Assembly: GCF_033115175.1 (NCBI RefSeq)
Contig: NC_084835.1
Coordinates: forward strand, 25,005,858-25,069,857
Length of the DNA stretch: 64,000 bases
Direction of reading: 5' to 3'
Source of the DNA: Lepus europaeus
Taxonomy: Eukaryota > Chordata > Mammalia > Lagomorpha > Leporidae
Part shown: piece by piece, positions 33,119 through 45,189 of the stretch
Layout: each line of letters begins with the position of its first letter
How positions within the stretch are numbered: position 1 is the first letter of the stretch
The notes under the pieces: model-generated
What the model was told of the DNA's origin: nothing
The model's input: only the letters and a program-made list of their open reading frames with translations
Database searches by the model: none
Position numbers and translations under genes: made by a program

Positions 33119-33420
33119 GGCCGGTGTCACGACTCACTAGGCTAATCCTCCGCCTGCAGCGCCAGCATCCCTAGTTCTAGTCCCGGTTGGGGTGCCGGAT
33201 TCTGTCCCGGTTGTTCCTCTTCCACTCCAGCTCTCTGCTGTGGTCCAGGTGCTTGGGCCCTGCACCCGCATGGGAGACCAGGAGGAGGCACCTGACACTG
33301 TGGTGGCCATTTGGGGGGTGAACCAACGGAAAGGAAGACCTTTTTCTCTGTCTCTCTCTCTCTCACTGTCTAACTCTGCCTGTCAATAAAATAAATTAAT
33401 AAAATAAAATTAAAAAAAAA
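33119..33420 (+). mobile_element. C-SINE type B, internally shortened
   Basis: GGGCCGGTGTCACGACTCAC head, CTAGGCTAATCCTCCGCC and tail CTCTGCCTGTCAATAAAATA. A deletion joins GGAGGCACCTGACAC to TGTGGTGGCCATTTGG, and another shortens CTGCTGTGGTCCAGGTGCTT. Confidence 0.88.
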
Positions 33421-33434
33421 AGTTTTAGAACAGT

Positions 33435-33650
33435 TAGCATTTGCTCTGTAACCACTATGTTTTAGGCAATTGTAGTAGGCATTATACTTTCACTATTTTA
33501 GCTATTACTTTCACAATAGCTTTATGAAACATATTACCTGTATTTTTTAGTTGAGGAAACTAAAGCTTAAGGAGTTGAAGGAATATTGGTAGTATGTGGC
33601 AGAATGAGGATTACGATTCTTCTTGTCTGCACTGAGTATTAAGCTATTTG
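33435..33650 (-). mobile_element. MIR SINE, minus strand
   Basis: TATTTTTTAGTTGAGGAAAC, TAAAGCTTAAGGAGTTGAAG and GTGGCAGAATGAGGATTACG match the complement of mammalian MIR (ACAGATGAGGAAACTGAGGC...). Old and diverged, as expected of a pan-mammalian repeat. Confidence 0.75.
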
Positions 33651-33799
33651 GAATCCATTGAATGACTCATTTTGGAAACACTAGTGATAGTCTAAACCAC
33701 TGTTTCTTGAGAGCCACTTATTTCTTTCTGTCTTTTATTCATTCCTACTCATATTCTCTCTCCCCCAAGCTCCCAAGCTTTATTTTATTAAGTATCTGC

Positions 33800-33950
33800 C
33801 AACTGATTCTGGGAAAATTCTTAACTTTCTGAGCCTCTGTTTCCACAGCTTTTACCTTGATATGAAATTTTCGGTCTTCTAGGGGGATTGAGCATGACGT
33901 AAAAGTATTTATCCTTCTATGCAAGTTACCTAGTAAATGTTCAGTAAATC
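33800..33950 (+). mobile_element. MIR SINE, plus strand
   Basis: GGGAAAATTCTTAACTTTCT, GAGCCTCTGTTTCC and TAGTAAATGTTCAGTAAATC follow the MIR core and 3' part in order. Oriented opposite to the MIR at 33435-33650. Confidence 0.65.
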
Positions 33951-34017
33951 TGAATTTGAGGAAGGAGGAATCAGAGGGTCCTTAGGATCTTGTTTGGCTG
34001 CTCCTGCTCCTATTCCT

Positions 34018-34108
34018 CCTCCTCCTCTTTCTTCTCCTTCATTTATTTATTTGAAAGTCAGAGTTAGAGAGGAGAGAAAGGGAGAGGGAGGGAAGGAGGC
34101 GAAGGGGG

Positions 34109-34154
<46 letters not shown>

Positions 34155-34161
34155 AAGAAAG

Positions 34162-34207
<46 letters not shown>

Positions 34208-34497
34208 GAAGAAAGAAAGAAAGAAAGAAAGAGAATCTATCATCCATTGCTTCATTCCCCTAAATGGCCACAATGGCCAGAGCTGGGCTGTTCAGAAGCC
34301 AAGATCCAGGAGCTTCTTCCAGGTCTCCCACGTGGGTGCAGGGGCCCAAGGATCTGGGACATCCTCTCCTGCTTTCTCAGGTGCATTAGCAAGGAGAAGG
34401 ATTGGAAATGGAGCAGCCAGGACTCCAACTGGCATCTCCTATGGAATGCTGGCACTGTAGACACTAGCTTAACCTGCTGTGCTGCAGTGTTGGCCCC
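34018..34497 (-). mobile_element. C-SINE type A with very long purine microsatellite
   Basis: ATTTATTTATTTGAAAGTCA start and head end TGCAGTGTTGGCCCC. Between them, about 34110-34230, the usual (GA)n has expanded to (GA)n followed by (GAAA)n, making the copy about 130 bp longer than normal. Confidence 0.9.
34110..34232. repeat. (GA)n/(GAAA)n microsatellite
   Basis: Pure-purine tract on the + strand: about 20 GA units, a short GACAAAGAAAGAG interruption, then about 20 GAAA units with one GGAA variant. Confidence 0.93.
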
Positions 34498-35318
34498 TGG
34501 CCACTCTTATGAACTTGAAAGTGATTTCCCAGGCTCCCACCTCACCCCCTTAGACCAGCAAGTTCCAGATGTCTATATACTATGGAGAAGGGCTTATCTG
34601 GAAAAATGTAATGAGTCTAGAGTTGCTCTCCAACCTTCCTATTTCACTTTTGCAGCCTGTCCCATAATGTGATCTGAGCTGGACTAGTTTTGTGGCAGGA
34701 GGAGTGGGAAGAATGGGTGTCCATGGTATCAGAAATTGAGATGATTTAATTAAGCAAGCACAGACCTTCAATGCTAGCATCTTTCAGGCTTTCCTTAACA
34801 TAGAAGTCAGCAGGGTTGGGCAGCAAGGCAAACATGACTCTGGTTTTGAGATCCATTTCTAAAGTCTATTGGGTTGTATGGACTTTGCTGTTTCCTCTAC
34901 TAGGCTACTTTATTAAATGAATGAAGATTTAACAGATGTATTTATATATAGTTTTCTACTTTTGGACACTTGAGCAATAGAAGTATTTTAAAATCTGGTT
35001 CTATGGTCATCAGGAAACCTTCATTCATGAGCTGTTTTATGAGAATTGAGTTAGTAATTGTAGGCTATTGGAGAAAGAAACTTCAGGGTTTGAAGTTTTA
35101 TATAGATATAATATGTTTACCTCTGCCAGAGTCTTAAAGATAGCCTGTAGCAGGCAGAGGAGGGTCATAATTTATTTTGTAGTTTTGTGTATGTTCCAAA
35201 CCAGTTTTTTCTAGGGTAAAAATGATGTTGCTAATGTAAGTATTTCACGGCCTTTGATAAGTGGTCCCAGGCAACTTCAACTGATATATCTTTTCTCTTT
35301 ATGTTCTTAAGTCATACC
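34498..35318. other. Unique intronic sequence
   Basis: No recognised repeat or exon. Confidence 0.5.
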
Positions 35319-35880
35319 TTTTTTTAAAATCTTTTATTTAATGAATATAAATTTCCAAAGTACAGCTTATGGATTACAATGCCCCCCCCCCATAACTTCC
35401 CTCCCACCCGCAACCCTCCCCTTTCCCACTCGCTCTCCCCCTCCATTCCCATCAAGATTCATTTTCAATTCTCTTTATATACAGATGATCAGTTGAGTAT
35501 ATATAAAGATTTCAACAGTTTGCCCTCACATAGCAACACAAAGTGAAAAAATACTGTTGGAGTACTAGTTATAGCATTAAATCACAGTGTACAGCACATT
35601 AAGGACAGAGATCCTACATGATTTTTTAAAAAAAATTGATTAATTTTCTATGTAATTTCCAATTTAACACCAAGGGTTTTTTTTCATTTTCAATTATCTT
35701 TATATACAGAAGATCGCTTCAGTATATACTAAGTAAAGATTTCATCAGTTTACGCCCACACATAACCACAAAGTGTAAAAATACTGTTTCAGTACTAGCT
35801 ATATCATTACTTCACATTGGACAACCCATTAAGGACAGATCCCATATGGGACGTAAGTACACAGTGACTCTTGATGTACT
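35319..35880 (-). mobile_element. L1 3' UTR with tandemly doubled terminal unit, 5'-truncated
   Basis: First unit 35319-35622 (L1 terminus, C tract, AGATTCATTTTCAATTCTCT, to ACAGAGATCCTACATGA). A linker with TTGATTAATTTTCTATGTAA follows. Then a second diverged unit, 35691-35880, starts again at CATTTTCAATTATCTTTATA. The L1 at 47872 has the same organisation. Confidence 0.87.
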
Positions 35881-37614
35881 GCCATTTCCTGGTGTACTTT
35901 TGTCTAGATATTACATTGACTTTGTGGAGAGAATAATGGAGTGATTCTTGAGAGACCAGGATTCTATTTCTGGCTCTTTTTAGGTGATTTATGACAGAGA
36001 CCATGACCTTGTGATGTTTCAAGTCCTCCTGTAAGATATGTAAGTTAGCTATTTTTAGTGGAAGTTTCAAGTGGATAAATGAACTATTATTCTTTGACCT
36101 GTTACCATGGTGTGCCATGGTTAGTAGTCCTCTAGTTTTTTCCTTTACAGTTTATTTTACATGGTTCTGTAAGGATTAAAATTTTTTTTGTATCAGATAT
36201 TTAACCCTTCTTACAGTTTTGTTTAATGAGCATAAATGAGTGAACAGTTTAAAAACAGGTAACAGTATATACATCTATTTATGAATGGATTGGAAGATTT
36301 TTTGTTGTCTTTAGGAGAGGCACCTTGGCAGATTATATAATTAATTTTAATAGTATTGGGCTGTTATCAGAATATTTAGGATTTCCCCTAGAGTAAGCTT
36401 ATATACTGTCAAAGGATGAAAATTTGCCACTGTGGCCACTATGTTGAAAACAGTGTTTGGAAGCTTTTGCATTATGATAGAATACTGAGTATCTACTTCT
36501 TTATGAAGTGCTACCAAAATGAAATACAGGAATGAAGAAAGTAATATATCTACAAGGAAAAGAAAAGTTGGCAAGGAGTTGAGAGTGGGAACTCTGTCTT
36601 GGTAGACCTGAGATAGCTGAATCTTAAGCTGGTAGTGGGAATAGTTGAGAACTAAATGTGCTTACACAGCATATCACAGGGATAGGAAATTATGGCACAG
36701 TTGTTTCTGAAAGTTTTAGAAGCTTATTTTATTTATTTATTTATTTATTATTTTTTTTACATAGAGGTTAAAAAGAGCATCTGTAGAATTGGGAGATTTC
36801 TGGCACAGTTGAGGAAATATGTTCCATTTTGAAAGCTGGGGATTAAGTGGCAGTATGCCTACTGAATATTTGATACTGAAACATCTATCTTTAATTATCC
36901 ATTTATCTCTTGAAATTCTGGTAGCAAGACCTTTATATTCTAAACAGGAGGTAGGGTTCTCTTCCCATGTGTCTGTGACACACTTAGAAAATAGCCGTTT
37001 TTTTTTTCCTTTTTTTTTTTTGTTCAGATTGTGAATGGATGGTTAAAAACTTTTCCAATAAGAAGAAAAACATGGAATAATAATGTAAAGAACTCAGTAA
37101 AACTCATATTTTTATTTTAAGACAATAGTTGAAAGAGTCTTTTGTGGGCAGTCTTACCAAGGCAGGAGGAAGGCTCTAAAGATGCTAACTGTGCCAGTTA
37201 TTGATTCATTGCATAAGAGTTGCAAACTCACTCTTCCAAGTCTTTGCAAGATGCTTTTCTTCTTTGTCAGCTGATTCTGTTTAGGCTCTGTCAATAAAGA
37301 AGTACTACAAGGAGATGCTTAGGCTGGAGGGGAAAAAAGGGGAAAGGTTTTACCTGTTTTGGTTTTACCCCTTTGGCAGGCTGCTCTGCAGATGATCGAT
37401 GCCTGCAGTATTTCCCTTGGGAGGCAGTGGTCTTGGTTCTGGTGTATGACCTCCAGTAATTCTTCACTGAACAGTCCGTGGATAGGGTGTTTGTACTAGC
37501 ACTACATATCCTCATAGATCCGTGTCTTAGCTCTTTGAGACCTTTAAGTTGCCAAGCTTTCTTTTCTTGTTTACTTTTCCCTCAGCCTAAGTGTGATAAT
37601 TGTCTTTTGCAGCT
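35881..37614. other. Long unique intronic stretch
   Basis: About 1.7 kb without SINE or L1, apart from a (TTTA)n run at about 36726-36750 and T-runs at 36997-37021. The part at 37130-37560 is comparatively GC-balanced. No exon or RNA gene was recognised. Confidence 0.5.
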
Positions 37615-37627
37615 GCTGCTTCTCTCT

Positions 37628-37953
37628 CTCTTTAAAAAGATTTATTCATTTGTTTGAAAGTCAGAGTTAGAGGGAGAGGGGAGAGGGGAGTGGGGAGAGG
37701 GGGGTCTTCCATATGCTGATTCACTTCACAGATGGCCCCAACAGCTGGGGCTGAACCAGGCTGAAGCAGAGAGCTTTTTCTGGGTCTCCCACCTGGGTGG
37801 CCCAAGCACTTGGGCCATCTTTTGCTGCTTTCCCCAGGCCATTAGCAGGGAGCTGGATTGGAAGTGGAGCGCCAGGACTTGAACCGGCACCCGTATGGGA
37901 TGATGTTGGCGTCATAGGCAGCAGCTTCACTCAGTATGCTACAATGCTGGCCC
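37628..37953 (-). mobile_element. C-SINE type A
   Basis: TTTAAAAAGATTTATTCATT start, purine-rich GGGGAGAGGGGAGTGGGGAG and head CTACAATGCTGGCCCC. TSD TGCTGCTTCTCT (37615) / TGCTACTTCTTT (37955). Confidence 0.88.
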
Positions 37954-37967
37954 CTGCTACTTCTTTA

Positions 37968-38207
37968 TATTCTAGTGCTTTCTTTTAAATTTTTCAGTTG
38001 TTTACCATCTTTTATCTAACAATTTTAATTTTTTTTTGCTTGAATGATTGATGCAGTTTCTGACTATCTCCCAGTTGATACTGTGATGTCAGGGTTTCCA
38101 CAACAAATGATACAGCCAGATCATTGTGTAGTGAATCCTAAGGTCAGCCAGTTTCATCCATGCTTTTGGAGCCTCCAGTTAACTTTTTGTTTCCTTTCCC
38201 ATAAATA
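37968..38207. other. Unique intronic sequence
   Basis: No confident feature. Confidence 0.4.
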
Positions 38208-38291
38208 TGAGGGGGTCTTCAAAAAGTTCACAAAAGTGCATATTATGAAAAGTCTATGCATGAATTTCATTTTTTTGGCACCAAAGTAATT
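38208..38291. mobile_element. DNA-transposon-like mammalian repeat fragment
   Basis: GAGGGGGTCTTCAAAAAGTT, CATATTATGAAAAGTCTATG and TTTTTGGCACCAAAGTAA resemble a common mammalian repeat with a terminal TCTTCAAAAAGTTC motif (mariner-like, family uncertain). The SINE at 38292 interrupts or ends it. Confidence 0.42.
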
Positions 38292-38611
38292 TTTTTTTTT
38301 GGATTTACTTATTTTTACTTGAAAGAATTATAGAGAGAGAGGGAGAGATAGAGAGTGAGATCTTCTATCTGCTGGTTTATTCCCCAGATGACCACAGTGT
38401 CCTGACCTGGGCCAGGCTAAAGCCAGGAGCTTCTTCTGAGTCTCCCATGTGGGTGCAGGAGCCCAAGAACTTGGGCCATTCTCTGCTGCTTTCCCCAATC
38501 CGTTAGCAGGAGCTGGATCAGAAGTGGAGCAGCCAGGAATCGAATTGGCACCCATATAGGATGCCAGCAACTCAGGCAAAAGTTTAACCTGATATGCCAC
38601 AATACCAGCCC
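38292..38611 (-). mobile_element. C-SINE type A
   Basis: TTTTGGATTTACTTATTTTT start, GACCTGGGCCAGGCTAAAGC and head CCACAATACCAGCCC. Confidence 0.88.
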
Positions 38612-39014
38612 AATAACCTGAAACTTTATAACTCAGCCAACCTATGAACAGAATATGAGAGTTTTCAAACATCTTCTCTCACATACAAAAATCTTAGTGT
38701 TCTTCTCAGGTAAGTGTTCTCAAAACACTATTAGGGAATGTGTACCTCCAAAACAAAGCAATAAATCAAGAAAGGGAAGACTGTATTACTGCAATAAAAC
38801 CTTTACCAGTTAAAAAAAAAAAAAAGAAGACGACATATGAGATACAGGAAATAGGAGAATCTAGTACAAGAGTGATTCATTAAAGTAATCCCTAGAATGA
38901 ATGCAAAGGATCATAATCAGGATGACAAGTGTGTACCAGATATAGAAGGTATTCAGGGCAAATTAGAGCTGTATGACTGGAGAGGGACATAGTGAAGGCT
39001 GTCATCACTGTATG
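38612..39014. other. Unique intronic sequence
   Basis: An A-run at about 38812-38825. Nothing else recognised. Confidence 0.4.
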
Positions 39015-39290
39015 TCAGTTAAAAAATTATTTTAGAGACAGAGGGAGAAGGGGAATAAAGAACCAGAACACACCCTCATCTGTTGGTTGACTCCTGAAAT
39101 ACCAGTGCTGGTTGTGACTAAAGCTGGGAGCTGAAACTTAATCCAGGTCTCTCATGTGAGTGGCAGAATCCCAATACTTGAGTCATCACTGCGGCCTCCT
39201 AGGGAAGAGCTGGAGCTGAGAATTGAACACAGGTACTCCAGTGTGGAACACAGGCATCTTAGCCTCTAGGCTATACACCTGACCCCATTT
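39015..39290 (-). mobile_element. Old C-SINE
   Basis: TTATTTTAGAGACAGAGGGA, CAGGTCTCTCATGTGAGTGG, GAATTGAACACAGGTACTCC and GCTATACACCTGACCCC: old class, full extent but very diverged. Confidence 0.72.
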
Positions 39291-39815
39291 ATTTCTGTTT
39301 TAAATCTGAGAACAGAATGCCCAGTTGGGCTGAGCCCAGATTTTTATCTATACTTTGTTTCACATGTTGCTCCTTGCTGTGCTGTATAAGCTGAGATTAG
39401 TCATTTTATCACTGCAGGCCTTTGTGTATAGTACAAATAATAGTCTGAAGAGTATAAGTGAAAAAGAAGTAGCAGTCTTAGAAAAGCATTGTATCTGAAG
39501 GGGAAATAAGTTAGTGCAGGGAGGCTACCGTTTGGAACTGTGGTAATGAAGAACTGTACAGTGCTGATAGCAGCTCTTGAATTAGTGCTTTTATAATTTG
39601 GAAATTTTTTCTATGTAAAGTATTTTGTGGTCCCTTGTATTATCTAACATACAGTATGTTAAATACATAGGTTATGTATGGTTATATTTGCCCCTTTCCC
39701 TGTTTTGTTTTGATCCATATGATTTTGGGAGGCCGTGTAGAGAGATTTATCAGTGTCTGCCTTTATTTTGGGGCCAAGTGGAATATAGCATTTTTTTTCT
39801 TTTAACTTTTATTCA
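39291..39815. other. Unique intronic sequence
   Basis: No recognised repeat or exon. Confidence 0.45.
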
Positions 39816-41094
39816 CTTTTTTAAAGAAAGTTTTTATTTAATATTATAAATTTCATAGGCACAGCTTTTGGAATATAACAGTTCTTCCTCCATGCCTACC
39901 CTCCCACATCCATTCCCTCTCCCATCCCATTCTTCATTAAGATTCATTTTTAATTATCTTCATTTACAGAAGACCGACTCTATACTAAGTAAAGATTTCA
40001 ACAATTTGCATCCACACAAACACAATAAGTATAAAGTACTGTTTGAAGACTGGTTTTACCATTAATTCTCATAGTACAACATATTAAGGTCAGAAGTCCT
40101 ACATGGGGAGCAAGTGTACAGTGACTCCTGTTGTTGATTTAACAATTGGCACTCCTATTTATGACGTCAGTAATCACCCGAGGCTCTTGTCATGAGCTGC
40201 CAAGGCTATGGAATCTTCTTGAGTCCACAAACTCTGACATTATTTAGGCAAGGCCATAATCAAAGTGGAAATTTTCTCCTCCCTTTAGAGAAAGGTATCT
40301 GTCTTCTTTGATGGCCCCTTCTTTCCCCTGGGATCTCACTCACAGAGATCTTTCATTTAGATCTTTTTTTTTTTTTTCACAGTGTCTTGGCTTTCCATGC
40401 CTGAGAAACTCTCATGGACTTTTTAGCCAGATCTGAATGCCTTAAGGGCTGATTCTGAGGCCAGAGTGCTGTTTAGGGCATTTGTCATTCTGTGAGTCTG
40501 CTGTGTGGCCGGCTTCCCATGTTGGATCATTTTCTCCTTCTTAATTCTATCTATTGTTAGCAGACACTTGATCTTATTTATGTGATCCCTTTGACACTTA
40601 CTCCTATCTTTATTATCAGTTATGCACTTAAAATGATCACTTTAACTAGTAAGATGGCATTAGTACCACCCAACTTAATGGGATTTGGAGTCCCATGGCA
40701 AGTTTTTAGTTTTACCCTTAGGGGAAAGTCCGTGGGAATATGTGCCAAACTGTACATCTCCTCTCTGTCTTATTCCCACTCTTATTTTTTACAGGGATCA
40801 ACTTTCAATTGGATTTAAACACCTGTGATTGATTTTGTGTTAAGTAAAGGGTTCAACCAATGGAATTAAGTAGAAAAAGAAAATTGTGAAAAAAATGATA
40901 AACTGTTCCTGACGGTCAGGACAAGGGCTGATCAAGTCATTGTTTCTCATAGTGTCAATTTCACTTCTACAGGTTTCCTTTTAGGTGCTCAGTTAGTTGT
41001 CACAGATCAGGGAGAGCATATGATATATGTCCCTTTGAGATTGGCTTATTTCACTCAATATGATGTTTTCCAGATTCTGCTATTTTATTGCAAG

Positions 41095-41192
41095 TCCCTC
41101 CCTCCCTCCCTCCCTCCCTCCCTCCCTCCCTCCCTCCCTCCCTCCCTTTCCTTCCTTCCTTCCTTCCTTCCTTCCTTCCTTCCTTCCTTCCA
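41095..41192. repeat. (CCCT)n/(CTTC)n microsatellite inside L1
   Basis: About 12 CCCT units followed by about 11 CTTC units, placed where other L1 copies carry a short T-run (compare 27030-27045). Confidence 0.93.
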
Positions 41193-41234
41193 CCACTGTG
41201 TAGTATTCTCTGGAATACATATCCCATAATTTCT

Positions 41235-43365
41235 TTATCCAGACTTCAGTGACAGGCATTTAGGTTGATGCCATGTCTTAGCTATTGTGAATTGAGCTGC
41301 AATAAATATTGAGGTGCAGATAGCTCTTTTATTTGTGGATTTCATTTCCCTTGGGTAAATTCCATGGAGTGGGATGGCTGGGTCATGTGGTAGGGCTATA
41401 TTCAGGTTTCTGAGGAATCTCCACACTGTCTTCCATAGTGGTTTTACCAGTTTGCATTCCCACCAACAGTGGATTAGGATACCCTTTTCCCCACATCTTT
41501 GCCAGCAATCATTGTTTGTTGATTTCTGTATGAAAGCCATTCCAACTGGGGTGAGGTGAAACCTCATTGTGGTTTTGATTTGCGTTTCCCTAACAGCTAG
41601 TGATACTGAACATTTTTTCATGTATCTGTTGGCCGTTTGGATTTCCTCTTTTGAAAAATATCTGTTCAAGTCCTAGGCCCATCTCTTAAGTGGGTTGTTT
41701 GTTTTGTTGTTGTGGAGTTTCTTGATTTCTTTGTAGATTCTGGTTATTAATCCTTTATCAGTTGCATAGTTTGCAAAAAATTTCTTCCATTCTGTTGGTT
41801 GCTTCTTCACTTTATTGACTGTTTCTTTGCAGTACAAAAACTTCTCAATTTAATGTAATTCCAGTTATTAATTCTGGCTTTGGCTGCCTGTGTCTCTGGG
41901 GTCTTTTCTAATAAGTCTTTGCCTGTGCCTATATATCTTACAGGGTTTATCCGATGTTCTCCAATAATTTGATGGTGTTGGGTCGTAGATTTAGAACTTT
42001 AACCCATGTTGAGTGGATTTTTGTGTAAGGTGTAAGGTAGGGGTCTTGCTTCATGCTTCTGCACATGGCAATCCAATTTTCCCAGCAACATTTTTTTGAA
42101 TAGACTGTTTTTTTTTCCTCTAGGGATCGGTTTTAGCTCCTTGATCAAATATAAGTTGGTTGTAGATGTGTGGCGGTTTTAGCTCCTTGATCAAATATAA
42201 GTTGGTTGTAGATGTGTGGATTGGTTTCTGGTGTTTCTATTCTGTTCCATTGGTCTATCCATCTGTTTCTGTACCAGTACCAGGCTGTTTTGATTATAAC
42301 TGCCCTGTAGTATGTCTTGAAATCCTGTGTTGTGATGCCTCTAGCTTTGTTTTTGTTGTACAAGATTGCTTTAGCTATTCGAGGTCTCCTCTGCCTCCAT
42401 ATGAATTTCAGCATCATTTTTTCCAGATCTGAAAAGAATGCCTTTGGTATTTTGATTGGTATTGCATTGAATCTGTGAATTGCTTTTGGGAGAATGGACA
42501 TTTTGATGATATTAATTCTTCTAATCCATGAACATGGAAGATTTTTCCATTTTTTGATATCCTCTTCTATTTCTTTTTTTAAGGTTTTGTAATTCTCATC
42601 ATAGAGATCTTTGACATCCTTGGTTAAGTTTATTCCAAGGTATTTGATTGTTTTTGTAGCTATTGTGAATGGGATTGTTCTTAGCAGTTCTTTTTCAGCT
42701 GTGGCATTGTGTATACAAAGGCTGTTGATTTTTGTGCATTGATTTTATATCCTGCTACTTTGCCAAACTCTTCTATGAGTTCCAATAGTCTCTTAGTACA
42801 GTTCTTTTGATTCCCCAAATAAAGCATCATATCATCTGCAAAGAGGGATAGTTTGGCTTCCTCCTTCCCAATTTGTATCTCTTTGATTTCTTTTTCTTGC
42901 CCAATGGCTTTGGCTAAAACTTCCAGTACTATATTGAATAGCAGTGGTGAGAGTAGGCATCCCTGTCTCGTACTGGATCTCAGAGGGAATGCTTCCAACT
43001 TTTCCTTATTCAGTATGATGCTGGTCAAGTGTTTGTCGTAAATTGCCTTGATTGTGTTGAGGAATGTTCCTTGTATACCAAATTTATTTAGAGTTTTCAT
43101 CATGAAAGTGTGTTGTATTTTATCAAATAATTTCTCTGCATCTGTTGAGATAATCATATGGTTTTTATTTAGCAATTTTTAATGTGATTATCACATTGAT
43201 TGATTTGTGAATGTTGAACCATCCCTGGATGCCAGGGATAAATCCCACTTGGTCTGGGTGAATTATCTTTCTTATGTGTGTTGCATTTGACTGGCTAAAA
43301 TTTTGTTGAGGACTTTCGTGTCTATGTTCATCAGGAAAATTGTTCTGTAATTCTCTTTGTTGCAT
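41235..43365 (-). pseudogene. L1 no. 1 ORF2, RT to C-terminus, decayed
   Basis: Minus-strand fragments in order: 43165-43365; 42681-43175, which carries the RT palm with [40 protein letters not shown] and the catalytic FADDMMLYL; 42145-42501 ([20 protein letters not shown]); and 41235-41669, which carries the C-terminal [20 protein letters not shown] and [20 protein letters not shown]. The catalytic motif is present, but frame changes and stops between fragments make it inactive. Confidence 0.88.
42128..42219. repeat. Exact 46-bp tandem duplication in L1 ORF2
   Basis: The 46 bp starting CGGTTTTAGCTCCTTGATCA occur at 42128-42173 and again at 42174-42219 without a difference. Other L1 copies here have one copy. 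Confidence 0.93.
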
Positions 43366-44066
43366 CTTTTTTAGTTTTAGGAATTATGGTGGTACTGGCT
43401 TCATAGAAAGAATTTGGGAGGATTCCCTCTCTTTCAGTTCTTTTGAATAGCTTTAGAAAGTTGGAATTAGTTCTTCTTTAATTGTCTGGTAGAATGCAGC
43501 AGTGAAGCCCTCTGGTCCTAGGGTTTTCTTCGTTGGGAGGGCCTTTATTACTGATTCAGTTTCCATCTTGTTTATTAGTCTATTTAGGTTTTCTATGTCT
43601 TCATGGCTCAATTTAGGTAGGTTTATTTCTTAGGAATATTCATTTCTTCTGGGTTTCCCAGTTTGTAGGCATACAACTCTTTGTTGAATTTCTGATGATT
43701 CTTTTATTTCTGTGGTGTCTATTGTTATATTTCCTTTTTCATCTATCATTTTATTGATTTGTGTCATTTCTCTTCTATTTTTTTTTTTTTGGTTAGCTGG
43801 GCCAATGGTATATCAATTTTGTTTAGTTTTTCAAAATACCACCTCTGCATTCTTGAAATTTTGTATTTTTTATTCAGTTTTGTTGATTTCTTCTCTCATT
43901 TTAATTATTTCTTTTCTCCTACTAGTTTTGGGTTTGGTTTGTTGTATTTTTCCAGGTCCTGAGATGGATTGATAACTCTTTTATTTGGTGCCTTTCCTGT
44001 TTCTTTATCTAGACTCCTGTTGCTATAAGCTTTCCTGTTAACACTGCATTTGCTACATCTTGTAAG

Positions 44067-44406
44067 TTTTTTTTATTTTTGGATAGACAGAGTTAGACAG
44101 TGAGAGAGGCAGAGAGAAAGGTCTTCCTTCTGTCGGTTCACCCCTCCAAATGGCCGCTATGGCTGGTGTACTGCGGCTGGCGTGCTGTGCAGGTCCGAAG
44201 CCAGGAGCCAGGTGCTTCCTCCTGGTCTCCCATGTGGGTGCAGGGCCCAAGGATTTGGGCCATCCTCCAGTGCACTCTTGGGCCACAGCAGAGAGCTGGA
44301 CTGGAAGAGGAGCAACCAGAACAGAATCTAGCGCTCCAACTGGGACTAGAACCTGGGGTGCCGGTGCCACAGGCGGAGGATTAGCCTAGTGAGCCATGGC
44401 GCCGGC
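44067..44406 (-). mobile_element. C-SINE type B inside L1 no. 1
   Basis: GATAGACAGAGTTAGACAGT start, CGAAGCCAGGAGCCAGGTGC and head CATGGCGCCGGCC. Older type B variant (AGTTAGACAGT, CATGTGGGTGCAGGG). Confidence 0.9.
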
Positions 44407-44454
44407 CTATATCTCATAAATTTTGATAAGTTTTTTTGTCTTCTTCATTTGTTT

Positions 44455-45189
44455 CTAGAAATTATTGATTTCTCTTTTGATTTCTTCAATGACCCTGAGT
44501 TCATTCAGGAGCACGTTGTTCAGTCTCCTTGTATTTGCATATGCTCTGAGGACTCCTGTGTTACTGATTTCTGGCTTCAATTCATTGTGGTCCAAGAAGT
44601 TTGATGATATGATTTCAGTTTTTTTGAATTTGCTGTGACTTGCTTTATGTCCTAGTATGTGGTCAACCCTAGAGAAAGTTCCATGCACTGCTGAGAAGAA
44701 TGTGTATTCTGTAACTGTACAATGGAAAGTTCTATAGATATCTGTTAGGTCCATTTGATGTTTAGTGTTGATTAACTGTGTTGTTTCCTTGCTGATTTTC
44801 TGTCTAGTTGATATGTCCATTGCTGAAAGTGAGGTACTAAAGTCCCCCATTACTATTGTATTGGAATCTATCTCTCTTTTTGTATCTCTTAACATTTCTT
44901 TTCAGTAACCAGGTGCCCTGTAATTAGGTGCATATGCTTTTATAATTGTTACATCTTCCTGTTGAATTGATCCTTTAATCATTACATAGTGCCTTTCTTT
45001 TGTCTCTTTTAACCATTTTGTGTGAAAGTCTATGTTGTCTGATATTTGGATGGCTATGCCTGCTCCTCTTTGTTTTCTGTATGTTTGGAATATCTTTTTC
45101 CATCCTTTCACTTTCAAATGTGTGCATCTTTGTTGGTGAGATGTGTTTCTTGTAGGCAGCAAATAGAAGAGTTTTGTTTTATAATTCAT
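44455..45189 (-). pseudogene. L1 no. 1 ORF2 endonuclease region, decayed
   Basis: Minus-strand fragments contain [40 protein letters not shown] and FSRVDHILGHKASHSKFKKT, as in the L1 endonuclease domain, and KGSIQQEDVTIIKAYAPNYR further upstream. In the intact family the GDFN motif carries a catalytic asparagine; here it reads GDFS. Stops separate the pieces. Confidence 0.87.

Noticed and set aside
41095..41192. Regular short repeats suggestive of an array
   Set aside because: Tetranucleotide microsatellite without spacers, not a CRISPR array. The genome is mammalian.
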